From Pseudomonadota bacterium (lineage in GTDB: Bacteria > Pseudomonadota > Gammaproteobacteria > Burkholderiales > SHXO01), in assembly GCA_023430065.1 (NCBI GenBank), contig JAEZCG010000004.1:1-58821 (forward strand): a DNA stretch of 58,821 bases, read 5' to 3'. Shown piece after piece: positions 10,097 through 17,909 of the stretch. The notes under the pieces were generated by a model, which was given only the letters and a program-made list of their open reading frames with translations, ran no database searches and was not told where the DNA came from. The stretch's first letter is position 1; each line of letters starts with the position of its first letter. Made by a program: the position numbers and the translations under genes.

Positions 10097-10194
10097 ACCA
10101 CGAAGGCACGAAGACACGAAGACGACGGGCAGGAAAGAGGGCGGCGCAGTCGCTGCCAGATCAGATGTCCTTCGTGCCTTCGTGTCTTCGTGGT
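10097..10194. repeat. imperfect inverted repeat, 25-base arms
   Basis: The left arm (10097-10121) and right arm (10170-10194) are reverse complements except for two positions: one would form a G-U pair and one an A-C mismatch in RNA. The arms are built from the short unit CACGAAG and its variants. The loop is 48 bases with no T-tract after either arm. It fills the apbC-dcd gap. Similar CACGAAGRCACGAAG strings occur scattered in many bacterial genomes, which I recall rather than can check here. Confidence 0.75.
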
Positions 10195-10217
10195 GAGCTT
10201 TCCTCAGGACCCCCACC

Positions 10218-11918
10218 ATGTCCGTCAAGTCCGACCGCTGGATCCGCCGCATGGCGCAGGAACACCGCATGATCGAGCCGTTCGAGCCGCGGCAGATCAA
10301 GCGCGTCGACGGCCGGCCGGTGGTGTCCTACGGTACCTCGAGCTACGGCTACGACCTGCGCTGTTCGGACGAATTCAAGCTGTTCACCGACATCAACACC
10401 ACCATCGTCGATCCCAAGCACTTCGACCCGAAGTCCTTCGTCGACGTGAAGGGCGACTCCTGCATCATCCCGCCCAATTCCTTCGCCCTGGCGCGCACCG
10501 TGGAGTATTTCCGCATCCCGCGCAACGTGCTGGTGATCTGCCTGGGAAAATCGACGTACGCAAGGTGCTTCAGTGCAGATACTCGCGTGGCGCTGGTCGA
10601 TGGCACCGCGCCCACTTTGGAGGAGATGGCACGCCGGGCAGATAGCGGGGAACTGTTCTGGGGCTACAGCATCGGCCCGAATGGAAGGCTCATCGTTACC
10701 CTGCTGGAGGCGCCCCGATTCATCGGACGCGATGCATTGGTCGAAGTCGTACTGGACACCGGCGAGGTGATCCGCGCCACTTCGGACCACCAGTTCCTGC
10801 GACGCGATGGCACCCTTCGGGAGGCAAATGCCCTACGTCCGGGCGACGCACTGATGCCGCTCTACCGAGACCCGAGGCGCGGCTACGAGATGGTGTACCA
10901 GCCGATCAACGGCCACCTCTATCCGACGCATCGGCTTGCCGACGAGTGGAATCTGCGGCACGGGATCTACCCCGGGATCTCCGGGACGCATCGACATCAC
11001 CGGGACCACGACCGGCGCAACAACCGGCCCACGAACATCGCGCGAATGCCGGCGCGCGACCACATTCGGCACCACAACAGCGACACCTACGGTCCCGAAT
11101 TCGACCCGGCCGAGCACGGTGAGTCGATCCGGGCCGCACTTGGTCGGTTGAGGTTAGATCCGAGATGGGCGGCGGACTTCGCGAAAGCACAGGCCGAACG
11201 TGCGGCGGTCTTCTGGTCGGACGATAAGTACCGCCGGGTTCGCGAGCGCGTACTCGAGATGCGGCGCGACCCGAGCCCGGAGACTCGTGAGCGACATCGT
11301 CAGGCGACGCTTCGCCGATACGCCGATCCAGCAGAGCGCGAACGTCAGTCGGCGCTGAGTACGGGGGCATGGGAGAGGGCACGACCGGAACGCCGTGAGC
11401 GTCAACGTGAGATCGCGAGGCACATCAACCTTCGCGAGGAGATCGACGCCGATGCCGTACGGCGGGCGCTCGACGAGGCCGGGTCCATCCGCGGTGCGGC
11501 GCGGTTGCTGAACTGCGATCGTTCCGTGTTCCGCCGCTTTCCGGAGATCGTCGATGCCGCATGGTCGCGAGGAACGTACCGAAACCACAAGGTCGCCGCA
11601 GTACGGGAACTGGCGGGCGAGCATGACGTGTACTGCCTGACCGTTCCGGAGGCTGGAAACTTTGCCCTGGAAGCCGGCGTTTTCGTCCGCAATTGCGGAA
11701 TCATCGTGAACGTCACGCCCCTCGAGCCCGAGTGGGAGGGCCACGTCACGCTGGAGTTCTCCAATACCACGCCGCTGCCGGCGCGCATCTACGCCAACGA
11801 GGGTGTGGCCCAGGTGATCTTCCTGGAGGCGGCCGCCGACGACGTCTGTGAAACGTCCTACCGGGACCGCGGCGGCAAGTACCAGGGCCAGAGCGGCGTC
11901 ACGCTGCCGAAGATCTGA
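10218..11918 (+). CDS. dcd: dCTP deaminase precursor interrupted by an intein
   Basis: The 566-residue product is a dCTP deaminase (about 190 residues) split by a 376-residue intein. The N-extein is residues 1-116, ending LGKSTYAR. The C-extein is residues 493-566, starting [16 protein letters not shown] and ending in the family-typical [15 protein letters not shown]. Joined, they give a normal-length Dcd with STYARCG restored. Dcd converts dCTP to dUTP for thymidylate synthesis. The insertion point directly follows the conserved active-site Arg (Arg115 in E. coli numbering), and the conserved active-site Glu (VTLEFSN) is in the C-extein. The unspliced protein therefore should not be active. 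The start has a CAGGA site upstream. thyA and folA lie within 6 kb. Confidence 0.96.
   Translation: MSVKSDRWIRRMAQEHRMIEPFEPRQIKRVDGRPVVSYGTSSYGYDLRCSDEFKLFTDINTTIVDPKHFDPKSFVDVKGDSCIIPPNSFALARTVEYFRIPRNVLVICLGKSTYARCFSADTRVALVDGTAPTLEEMARRADSGELFWGYSIGPNGRLIVTLLEAPRFIGRDALVEVVLDTGEVIRATSDHQFLRRDGTLREANALRPGDALMPLYRDPRRGYEMVYQPINGHLYPTHRLADEWNLRHGIYPGISGTHRHHRDHDRRNNRPTNIARMPARDHIRHHNSDTYGPEFDPAEHGESIRAALGRLRLDPRWAADFAKAQAERAAVFWSDDKYRRVRERVLEMRRDPSPETRERHRQATLRRYADPAERERQSALSTGAWERARPERRERQREIARHINLREEIDADAVRRALDEAGSIRGAARLLNCDRSVFRRFPEIVDAAWSRGTYRNHKVAAVRELAGEHDVYCLTVPEAGNFALEAGVFVRNCGIIVNVTPLEPEWEGHVTLEFSNTTPLPARIYANEGVAQVIFLEAAADDVCETSYRDRGGKYQGQSGVTLPKI
10566..11693 (+). mobile_element. 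Dcd intein with HNH homing endonuclease
   Basis: This in-frame element of 376 codons starts with the nucleophile Cys117 ([13 protein letters not shown], block A). Block B is [16 protein letters not shown], with the TxxH motif at Thr188 and His191. Block F is [17 protein letters not shown], and the terminal residue is Asn492, before the +1 Cys. The penultimate residue is Arg, not the usual His. Residues 258-286 hold an HNH nuclease motif ([20 protein letters not shown], then DHIRHH). After it come Arg/Glu-rich helical repeats resembling NUMOD-type DNA-binding modules (about 355-400) and a helix-turn-helix-like segment ([20 protein letters not shown]). It contains AGG, TTA and AGA codons in a row at 11145-11166, which are uncommon in nearby genes and suggest transfer. 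The architecture indicates a full homing intein rather than a mini-intein. Confidence 0.95.
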
Positions 11919-11986
11919 GCCGCGCGGGCACTCGCCGTGCGGCCGGCAGGACTCTTGCGTATCTGCCGCAGCGCCCCAAATTTCCC

Positions 11987-12014
11987 TTGATTCCAGGGGG
12001 GGTGTCCCTATAAT
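11987..12014 (+). promoter_or_regulatory. sigma-70-type promoter for the ornithine decarboxylase unit
   Basis: TTGATT and a perfect TATAAT are separated by 16 bases. The predicted transcript would start near 12021, giving a leader of about 120 bases before the decarboxylase, which contains the 21-codon ORF at 12057. Confidence 0.75.
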
Positions 12015-12056
12015 TCGTCCCTCACGCCGGAGGCCGGCAAACCGCAGGAGGTCATC

Positions 12057-12122
12057 ATGACAGTCGGAAGGAACTACTTGCCCAGCATCGATCTGGCAAA
12101 CCTGCACATTCCTCTCACGTAG
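12057..12122 (+). CDS. 21-codon upstream ORF, possible leader peptide
   Basis: An ATG at 12057 follows a strong AGGAGGT ribosome site by 6 bases and opens a 21-codon frame that begins MTVGRNYLPSIDL and ends HIPLT. It lies downstream of a good promoter and stops 20 bases before the ornithine decarboxylase start. It has no signal peptide and I recognise no family. A leader peptide that couples translation to decarboxylase expression is an inference. Leader-peptide control of an ornithine decarboxylase is known for speFL-speF in enterobacteria, but this peptide does not resemble SpeFL. Confidence 0.5.
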   Translation: MTVGRNYLPSIDLANLHIPLT

Positions 12123-12142
12123 CGTCCTTTCAGGAGAAGTCG

Positions 12143-13327
12143 ATGACCGTCCGCAGCGCGCTGTTCCAGCGCCTCGACCGCGAGCACCCGCTCGACACGC
12201 ACCCCGAAACCCGCCTCGACTTCGACCAGGTCCGGCTTGCCGCCCGGCAACGCTACGACAGGCCCTTCCTGCTGGTCGACCCGACGATCGTCCGTACCAA
12301 GGCCAGGCGCTTCAAGGCCGCGATGCCGCGTGTGCAGCCGCACTACGCGGTCAAGGCCAATCCGCATCCGACCGTCCTGCGCACCCTCATCGAGGAAGGC
12401 GTGGGCTTCGAAATCGCCTCCATCGCCGAACTCGACCTCCTGCTCGAACTCGGTGTCCCGGCGGCGGAGATCTACTACAGCAATCCGGTGAAGTCGCGCG
12501 CCTACCTCGAATACGCGGCCGCGAAGGGCGTGCAGTGGTACGTGCTCGACTGCGTCGAGGAGTTGCGCAAGATCGTTGCGATCAAGCCCGACGCCAGCCT
12601 GTACGTGCGCATCGAGGTGAGCAATGTCGGCAGCGACTGGCCCCTGTCGGGCAAGTTCGGCGCCCAGCCGGCCGAGGTCGACCAGATCATCGACGAGGCG
12701 GTGCGCCTGCATGCCGATTTGGCCGGCGTCACCTTCCACGTCGGCTCCCAGTGCCGCAATCCGGAGAACTGGCGCGCCGGCCTGGAGAGCGCCAGGCGCG
12801 TGTTCCGCCGCATGAAGCTAAAGGGTCTGCGACCGCGCCTGTTGAATCTGGGAGGCGGCTATCCGGTGCGCCATACCAAGCCCATTCCGTCCATCGAGAC
12901 GATCGGCGAGGTCGTCAACCGGGGCCTCGCAGCGTTCGGCCCGGAGGTGCGCGTGATGGCGGAGCCGGGGCGCTACCTGGTGTCCGATGCCGGCTGGTTC
13001 GTGTGCCGGGTGGTGGGGACGGCCACCCGCGCCGGCAAGCGCTGGGCGTACCTCGATGCCGGCATGTTCGGCGGCATCATCGAGACGACCGAGGGATTGC
13101 AGTACGACGTGGTCACCGAGCGCGGGGGCAGGCTGGTGCCCTACACGGTGGCCGGTCCGACCTGCGACTCGGTGGATGTGGTGATGCGCGAGCAGCTTCT
13201 GCCGGAGGACCTGCAGGCGGACGACTTCTTCTTCATCCCCAACGCCGGCGCCTACACCACGGCCTACGCAAGCAACTTCAACGGTTTCCCGCTGCCTGAG
13301 GTGCGCTTCGTCGGCGCTGCCGGGTAA
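12143..13327 (+). CDS. ornithine decarboxylase, type III (group IV) PLP enzyme
   Basis: This 394-residue enzyme has the alanine-racemase-like barrel of eukaryotic-type ornithine/diaminopimelate decarboxylases. The PLP Lys is Lys71 in YAVKANP. HVGSQC, the phosphate-binding LNLGGGYPV and AEPGRYLVSDAG follow. The catalytic Cys341 lies in GPTCDSVD, which favours ornithine (or lysine) over diaminopimelate as substrate. The C-terminal GAYTTAYASNFNGF is also typical of ornithine decarboxylases. The product would be putrescine, the precursor of spermidine. The start is preceded by CAGGAGAAG. A promoter, a 21-codon upstream ORF and a downstream terminator frame it as its own transcription unit. Confidence 0.92.
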   Translation: MTVRSALFQRLDREHPLDTHPETRLDFDQVRLAARQRYDRPFLLVDPTIVRTKARRFKAAMPRVQPHYAVKANPHPTVLRTLIEEGVGFEIASIAELDLLLELGVPAAEIYYSNPVKSRAYLEYAAAKGVQWYVLDCVEELRKIVAIKPDASLYVRIEVSNVGSDWPLSGKFGAQPAEVDQIIDEAVRLHADLAGVTFHVGSQCRNPENWRAGLESARRVFRRMKLKGLRPRLLNLGGGYPVRHTKPIPSIETIGEVVNRGLAAFGPEVRVMAEPGRYLVSDAGWFVCRVVGTATRAGKRWAYLDAGMFGGIIETTEGLQYDVVTERGGRLVPYTVAGPTCDSVDVVMREQLLPEDLQADDFFFIPNAGAYTTAYASNFNGFPLPEVRFVGAAG

Positions 13328-13349
13328 CGTCTGGCAAGCACAGCCGAGT

Positions 13350-13381
13350 GACGGGCGCCCGCGTGGCGCCCGTCGCATTTT
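13350..13381 (+). terminator. intrinsic terminator after ornithine decarboxylase
   Basis: A perfect 10-base stem (GACGGGCGCC and GGCGCCCGTC) with a 5-base loop is followed by GCATTTT. It lies 23 bases after the decarboxylase stop and faces the convergent folA. Confidence 0.85.
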
Positions 13382-13473
13382 GGGCGCAGCTGCCCGCTTT
13401 CTCGCCGCCCGGGCCGCCGGCAATCGCCACGCCCTCGGGGCAACGCTCGCAGCTTTCTTGCGGGCGAGGCTGG

Positions 13474-13977
13474 CTAGACGCGCTCGAGCACCTGCAGCGC
13501 CGCCAGGACGGTGCCGTCGGTTCGACACGCCAGCGTCTCGCACCGCACCTCGCGCCAGTGTGCGGGATCGAGCGGCGGAAAGAAGGTGTCGGCGGGAGGC
13601 GCAAGGTCGACATGCGTCAGGTAGATGCGCTGCGCGCGCGGCAGCGCTTCGGCGAACAGCTCGCCGCCGCCGATGACGAACACTTCCTCGGCGTCGGTGC
13701 ACTGGACGATTGCCTCGTCCAACGAGTGCGCGACGAGAGCGCCCGGCACCGCGTACCCGCGCTCCCGAGTGACGATGACGGACGTGCGGCCGGGCAGCAG
13801 GCGACCGATCGATTCGTAGGTCTTCCGTCCCATCACGATCGGATGACCGAGGGTGAGCGCCTTGAAGCGCTTGAGATCCTCCGGGATGTGCCAAGGCAGC
13901 TTGCCTTGCGCACCGATGGCGCGGTTGCTGCCCATCGCCACCACCAGCGACACGCATGGAGCCGTGGTCGCATTCAA
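13474..13977 (-). CDS. folA: dihydrofolate reductase
   Basis: This enzyme reduces dihydrofolate to tetrahydrofolate with NADPH, recycling the folate oxidised by ThyA. Motifs are VSLVVAMGSNRAIG, LPWHIPEDLKRFK (with the WHIPED active-site acid), IVMGRKTYESIGRLLPGR and VFVIGGGELF. The start is uncertain. A TTG at 13977 gives 167 residues. A GTG at 13953 gives 159, the E. coli length. An ATG at 14028 would add a non-homologous leader and overlap the hairpin just upstream, so I do not favour it. No clear ribosome site marks any of them. In many relatives folA follows thyA directly; here the two are separated and on opposite strands. Confidence 0.93.
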   Translation of the reverse strand: MNATTAPCVSLVVAMGSNRAIGAQGKLPWHIPEDLKRFKALTLGHPIVMGRKTYESIGRLLPGRTSVIVTRERGYAVPGALVAHSLDEAIVQCTDAEEVFVIGGGELFAEALPRAQRIYLTHVDLAPPADTFFPPLDPAHWREVRCETLACRTDGTVLAALQVLERV

Positions 13978-14009
13978 TCGGCCACCGTCGCTGGCATGAG
14001 GAGGAACAT

Positions 14010-14050
14010 GATCATGTCCCGGAAGCATACCTCACATCCGGGACATGATC
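14010..14050. repeat. perfect 14-bp inverted repeat upstream of folA
   Basis: GATCATGTCCCGGA (14010-14023) and its exact reverse complement (14037-14050) flank a 13-base loop. It lies between the stop of the small secreted protein gene and folA, both on the minus strand. No T-tract follows on either strand, so it is not a standard terminator. It could be a processing site, a folA leader structure or a short palindromic repeat. Confidence 0.8.
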
Positions 14051-14088
14051 GGCGGCACGGGTCTTCGCTGTGACCGTCAGATCGACGT

Positions 14089-14415
14089 TCAGCTGCGCCC
14101 TGATCGCGTCTCGGCGAACACGCCGGCATTGGGTTCCTGCGGCATGTTGGTACGAGCTGCCACTTCGGCGTCCTGGGTGATGGCGATGCGCCCATTGCGC
14201 GCGCGGTCCGTCGGCATGTTCGTGCGACTGGCGACTTCGTCGCTGTACGTCACAGTCACGGGCGTGTGGCCAGGGGTGACGACACGCACGCCGGCCCGGC
14301 CGAACACCTGCTCGACGTGCGGGGACGTGGTGCCGAGCTCCGCCGCGTGGGCGCCGAGCGAAAGAGCCGAGGCTGCGGCAACGAAGGATGCAACGAGACG
14401 GTTGCGTGCTGTCAT
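14089..14415 (-). CDS. small exported protein of unknown function
   Basis: This 108-residue protein starts with a clear Sec signal peptide (about residues 1-24, cleavage after GAHA). The mature part contains a twice-repeated motif: VASRTNMPTDRARNG and VAARTNMPQEPNAG, about 25 residues apart. I do not recognise the family. The start has AGGAG 9 bases upstream. It is divergent from the AraC-type regulator and may be its target, since three TCTTGC repeats lie between them. It is separated from folA, downstream on the same strand, by a strong hairpin. Confidence 0.7.
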   Translation of the reverse strand: MTARNRLVASFVAAASALSLGAHAAELGTTSPHVEQVFGRAGVRVVTPGHTPVTVTYSDEVASRTNMPTDRARNGRIAITQDAEVAARTNMPQEPNAGVFAETRSGRS

Positions 14416-14512
14416 GGGTATGCTCCTGACGAGTGGTTGGATTGTTCACCGGTCGGTGCGCGCTTGCCGGCACACCGACCATGTGTGCAATCTACCGGGG
14501 AGCATGACGACG

Positions 14513-14554
14513 ATCTTGCAGGCTCTTGCGTAGTTTTTGGAGAATCTTGCGCAG
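14513..14554. promoter_or_regulatory. three phased TCTTGC direct repeats, candidate AraC-family operator
   Basis: TCTTGC occurs at 14514, 14524 and 14545, so the copies are 10 and 21 bases apart, on the same face of the helix. The longer repeat is ATCTTGCNNAG. The site lies in the 227-bp divergent region between the small exported protein and the AraC-type regulator. AraC-family proteins often bind direct half-sites spaced by about one or two helical turns. That this regulator binds here is inferred. Confidence 0.45.
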
Positions 14555-14642
14555 TCCGGTCAACGTCCTGGGACGCAGAGACGCCCGCCGCCGGCATGAG
14601 GTCTTGACAATCGACATGGGGTGACTGCGACAATCGAGGGTC

Positions 14643-15584
14643 ATGAACCCAGTGTCCTCTGTGTCGCGGCAGGAAAGCGCGAAAGCCCGCGTGGCTGCTG
14701 CACATCTCGTCTCGGCTTCGGCGCCGGTGGCAGCGCATCTCACTCGCCTGCACGCGGTCACGCGCTCCAGCCATCAACTCGGTTGGGGCGCGCTCAACGT
14801 CGAGCGCCGCGAGGAGCTGCACGCGGGCCGTGAATTCTTCCCCGCCGGCACGACCGAGCACCTGATCTTCATCCGTCTCAACGATCAGTACGTGAGGCGC
14901 GAGTCGCGCGGGGAGACGACAGAGGGCGAGTACGCCGCCGGTCAGGTGTCGATCCATCCGGCCGGGATTCCGATCCGGTGGGAATGGAAATCGAAGCTCC
15001 AGTTTCTCATGCTCACCTTGTCGCCCGCGTATCTTGACGCGGTGGCCCGACGCGCCTTCGGCCCGGCCGCGGCGCCGGTGGAATTGTGGCACGACGACGG
15101 CCGCCACGATCCATTGGTGAACAACGTCGCCTCTGCTCTGCTGCGCGAGATGCTCGCCGTCGATTCCGCGACGCCGACCTTCGTGGAAGGACTTGCCGAC
15201 GTGCTCAGCGTGCACCTCATCCGGCACTACGCGCGCAATGCACCGGAAGCGGCGGAGGCTGCGCACGCGCATCGCGGCGTCAGCGCCGCCGTGCGCTTCA
15301 TTCGTCAGCACTTCGCGCGGCCGCTCACGCTGGCGGACATCTCCGCCGCCGCAAACGTGAGCCCGTTCCATCTCACCCGCCTGTTCAAGCGGACGCTGGG
15401 CATGTCCCCCTACCAGTACCTGCTCGAGGTGCGGGTACACGCCGCGAACGCCTTGCTGACCACGGGCGCGGACGGTCCCACGCTCGCGCAGGTCGCGACT
15501 GCCGTCGGCTTCTCCGACCAGAGCCATCTGACGCGCCAGTTCAAGCGGGTACTGGGCATCACGCCGAAGCAGGCGCGTCGCTGA
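14643..15584 (+). CDS. AraC family transcriptional regulator
   Basis: This 313-residue regulator has a C-terminal AraC DNA-binding domain at about residues 210-313 with two helix-turn-helix motifs: LTLADISAAANVSPFHLTRL and LAQVATAVGFSDQSHLTRQF. The C-terminal GITPKQARR is the usual family ending. The N-terminal part (about residues 40-190) looks like a cupin-type sensory domain (YAAGQVSIHPAGIPIRWEW), ligand unknown. It is divergent from the small exported protein and precedes thyA, but no link to thymidylate synthesis is implied. Confidence 0.93.
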   Translation: MNPVSSVSRQESAKARVAAAHLVSASAPVAAHLTRLHAVTRSSHQLGWGALNVERREELHAGREFFPAGTTEHLIFIRLNDQYVRRESRGETTEGEYAAGQVSIHPAGIPIRWEWKSKLQFLMLTLSPAYLDAVARRAFGPAAAPVELWHDDGRHDPLVNNVASALLREMLAVDSATPTFVEGLADVLSVHLIRHYARNAPEAAEAAHAHRGVSAAVRFIRQHFARPLTLADISAAANVSPFHLTRLFKRTLGMSPYQYLLEVRVHAANALLTTGADGPTLAQVATAVGFSDQSHLTRQFKRVLGITPKQARR

Positions 15585-15653
15585 GAGCCGGGACAGGCAG
15601 CGAGAACTGCCGTCCGCGGCTACACTGTGCTTTCCGCCATTCACCGGGCTCAC

Positions 15654-16646
15654 ATGCGCCAGTACCTCGATCTGGTCCAGCACGTTCTCGACCATGGCTC
15701 CTGGCAGGAGAACCGCACCGGGATCCGCACGCTCAGTCTCCCCGGGGCGATGCTGCGCTTCGATCTGCGCGAAGGATTTCCGGCCGTCACGACCAAGAAG
15801 CTCGCGTTCAAATCGGCGATGGGCGAACTCGTCGGCTTCCTGCGCGGCTACCGCAGTGCCGCCCAGTTCCGCGCGCTCGGATGCAAGGTGTGGGATCAGA
15901 ACGCCAACGAGAACGCCCAGTGGCTGGACAGCCCCTACCGGCTGCAGACCGACGACATCGGTGCAGCCTACGGCGTGCAGTGGCGCCGCTGGCCGGCATA
16001 CAAGCTGATCGACTTGCGCGCGCCGCAGCATGCAGAGCAGATCGCCGACGCACGCGCACGGGGCTACCGCGAGCTGGGAACGGTCGGCGATGACGCGCAA
16101 GGCGATGCGGGCGTGCATCTGGTGCTGTACAAAGCGATCGACCAGTTGCGCCAGTGTCTGGACACCATCGTCCACAATCCCGGCGACCGGCGCATCCTGT
16201 TCCACGGATGGAACTGCGCGCAGCTCGAAGAGATGGCGCTGCCGCCATGCCACCTGCTGTACCAGTTTCTGCCGAACCCGTCGAAGCGCGAGCTATCGCT
16301 GTGCCTGTACGTGCGCAGCAACGACCTTGGACTGGGTACACCTTTCAATCTCGCCGAGGCCGCAGCCCTGCTGCACCTTGTCGGCCGGCTGACCGGCTAC
16401 GCGCCACGCTGGTTCAGCTACTTCATCGGCGACGCCCACATCTACGAGACCCATCTACCGATGCTGCAGGCGCAGCTGCGTCGGGAGCCGCTGCCCCTAC
16501 CTGAGCTGGTGCTTTCGCCTCGCATCCCGGACTTCTCCGTCTCCCAGACCTATGCGCCGCAATGGCTGGAGCAGGTCGAGCCCTCCGATTTCGCGCTGCA
16601 GGACTACCAGCATCATGCGCCGCTGACCGCCAGCATGGCGGTGTGA
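15654..16646 (+). CDS. thyA: thymidylate synthase
   Basis: This 330-residue enzyme methylates dUMP to dTMP using methylenetetrahydrofolate. The start [15 protein letters not shown] matches the family start. The folate/dUMP region is [18 protein letters not shown], and the catalytic Cys199 lies in [25 protein letters not shown] and [13 protein letters not shown] follow. The protein is longer than the 264-residue E. coli enzyme because of an insert in the small domain (about residues 120-165), as in Lactobacillus-type ThyA. A TACACT -10-like box lies about 35 bases upstream. It completes the dcd-thyA-folA thymidylate set in this window. Confidence 0.96.
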   Translation: MRQYLDLVQHVLDHGSWQENRTGIRTLSLPGAMLRFDLREGFPAVTTKKLAFKSAMGELVGFLRGYRSAAQFRALGCKVWDQNANENAQWLDSPYRLQTDDIGAAYGVQWRRWPAYKLIDLRAPQHAEQIADARARGYRELGTVGDDAQGDAGVHLVLYKAIDQLRQCLDTIVHNPGDRRILFHGWNCAQLEEMALPPCHLLYQFLPNPSKRELSLCLYVRSNDLGLGTPFNLAEAAALLHLVGRLTGYAPRWFSYFIGDAHIYETHLPMLQAQLRREPLPLPELVLSPRIPDFSVSQTYAPQWLEQVEPSDFALQDYQHHAPLTASMAV

Positions 16647-16761
16647 CGCCGCTCGCAAAGCGCTCGGAGGCGGGCCTTGCGCGGGTTCGGCTCGGTCGGC
16701 CCGACGTGCTATCCTTCCTGCCTTTCCCGGCGGGCCGGATCGGCCGCCCGCGACCCCCTCC

Positions 16762-17901
16762 ATGTCCGGCAACACCCTCGGCAAGCTCTACTGCGTTACG
16801 TCCTTCGGCGAGAGCCACGGACCGGCGCTCGGCTGCGTGGTCGACGGCTGCCCGCCCGGCCTGCCGCTCACCCAGGCCGACATCCAGCGCGAACTCGACC
16901 GGCGCCGGCCGGGCACTTCGCGCCACGTCACGCAGCGCCAGGAGCCGGACACCGTGGAGATCCTCTCCGGCGTGTTCGAGGGCGTCACCACCGGCACGCC
17001 CATCGGACTGCTCATCCGCAATGTGGATGCGCGCAGCAAGGACTATTCGGCCATCCAGGACGCCTTCCGTCCCGGTCACGCCGACTATAGCTACTGGCAG
17101 AAGTACGGCGTGCGCGATTTCCGCGGCGGCGGGCGCCAGTCCGCGCGCGAAACCGCGGTGCGGGTGGCAGCCGGCGCGATCGCCAAGAAGTGGCTGCAGG
17201 TGCACCATGGTGTGCAGATCCGCGGGTATCTGTCGCAACTGGGGCCGATCGAGGTCCCCTTCGTCAGCTGGGACGCGGTCGCGAACAATGCCTTCTTCGT
17301 CGCCGACGAGCACGCGGTGCCGCAGCTCGAGGCGTACATGGATGCCCTGCGCAAGGCCGGCGATTCGGTCGGTGCGCGCATCAGCGCGGTGGCTGCCAAC
17401 GTGCCGCCTGGCTGGGGCGAGCCGGTGTACGACAAGCTCGACGCGGACATCGCCTACGCGATGATGAACATCAACGCGGTGAAAGGCGTGGAGATCGGTG
17501 CCGGCTTCTCCAGCGTGGCGCAGCGCGGCAGCGAACACGGCGACGAGATGACGCCGGCCGGATTCCTCAGCAACCACGCCGGCGGCATCCTGGGCGGCAT
17601 CTCGACCGGGCAGGACGTTCTGGTCAACGTCGCAGTGAAACCCACCTCCAGCATCCGCATTCCACGCCGGTCGGTGAACAAGGCGGGCGAGGCGGTGACG
17701 GTGGAGACGCATGGCCGCCACGATCCTTGCGTCGGCATCCGCGCCACGCCGATCGTCGAAGCGATGCTGGCGATCGTGCTGATGGATCACGCGCTGCGCC
17801 ACCGCGCGCAGAACGCCGACGTGAACAGCGGCACCCCGCGCATTCCGGGCGCTGCGCCAGGGAACGCCTCGGAAGACGGCGACGCGCCGCCACGGCGCTG
17901 A
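16762..17901 (+). CDS. aroC: chorismate synthase
   Basis: This 379-residue enzyme makes chorismate from 5-enolpyruvylshikimate-3-phosphate with reduced FMN, the last shikimate-pathway step and the source of the anthranilate used by the trp genes downstream. Family signatures are [18 protein letters not shown] near the start, [16 protein letters not shown], the [19 protein letters not shown] block, and the late [18 protein letters not shown] motif. The length is normal. The MFS transporter gene begins 8 bases after its stop, suggesting one transcript. Confidence 0.97.
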   Translation: MSGNTLGKLYCVTSFGESHGPALGCVVDGCPPGLPLTQADIQRELDRRRPGTSRHVTQRQEPDTVEILSGVFEGVTTGTPIGLLIRNVDARSKDYSAIQDAFRPGHADYSYWQKYGVRDFRGGGRQSARETAVRVAAGAIAKKWLQVHHGVQIRGYLSQLGPIEVPFVSWDAVANNAFFVADEHAVPQLEAYMDALRKAGDSVGARISAVAANVPPGWGEPVYDKLDADIAYAMMNINAVKGVEIGAGFSSVAQRGSEHGDEMTPAGFLSNHAGGILGGISTGQDVLVNVAVKPTSSIRIPRRSVNKAGEAVTVETHGRHDPCVGIRATPIVEAMLAIVLMDHALRHRAQNADVNSGTPRIPGAAPGNASEDGDAPPRR

Positions 17902-17909
17902 GGCGCGAA

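Noticed and set aside
10218..11918. dcd read as a fusion of a deaminase with an HNH nuclease domain
   Set aside because: The extra part begins with a Cys, has intein blocks A, B and F, ends in Asn before Cys, and the flanks rejoin to an exact normal Dcd. That is an intein, not a domain fusion.
13978..14028. Longer folA beginning at the ATG at 14028
   Set aside because: The added residues do not resemble dihydrofolate reductase and would overlap the palindrome.
17190..17909. Long in-frame extension of the MFS gene into aroC
   Set aside because: The extension is Arg-rich, not membrane-like, and lies inside aroC in another frame; the ATG at 17910 begins the first membrane region.
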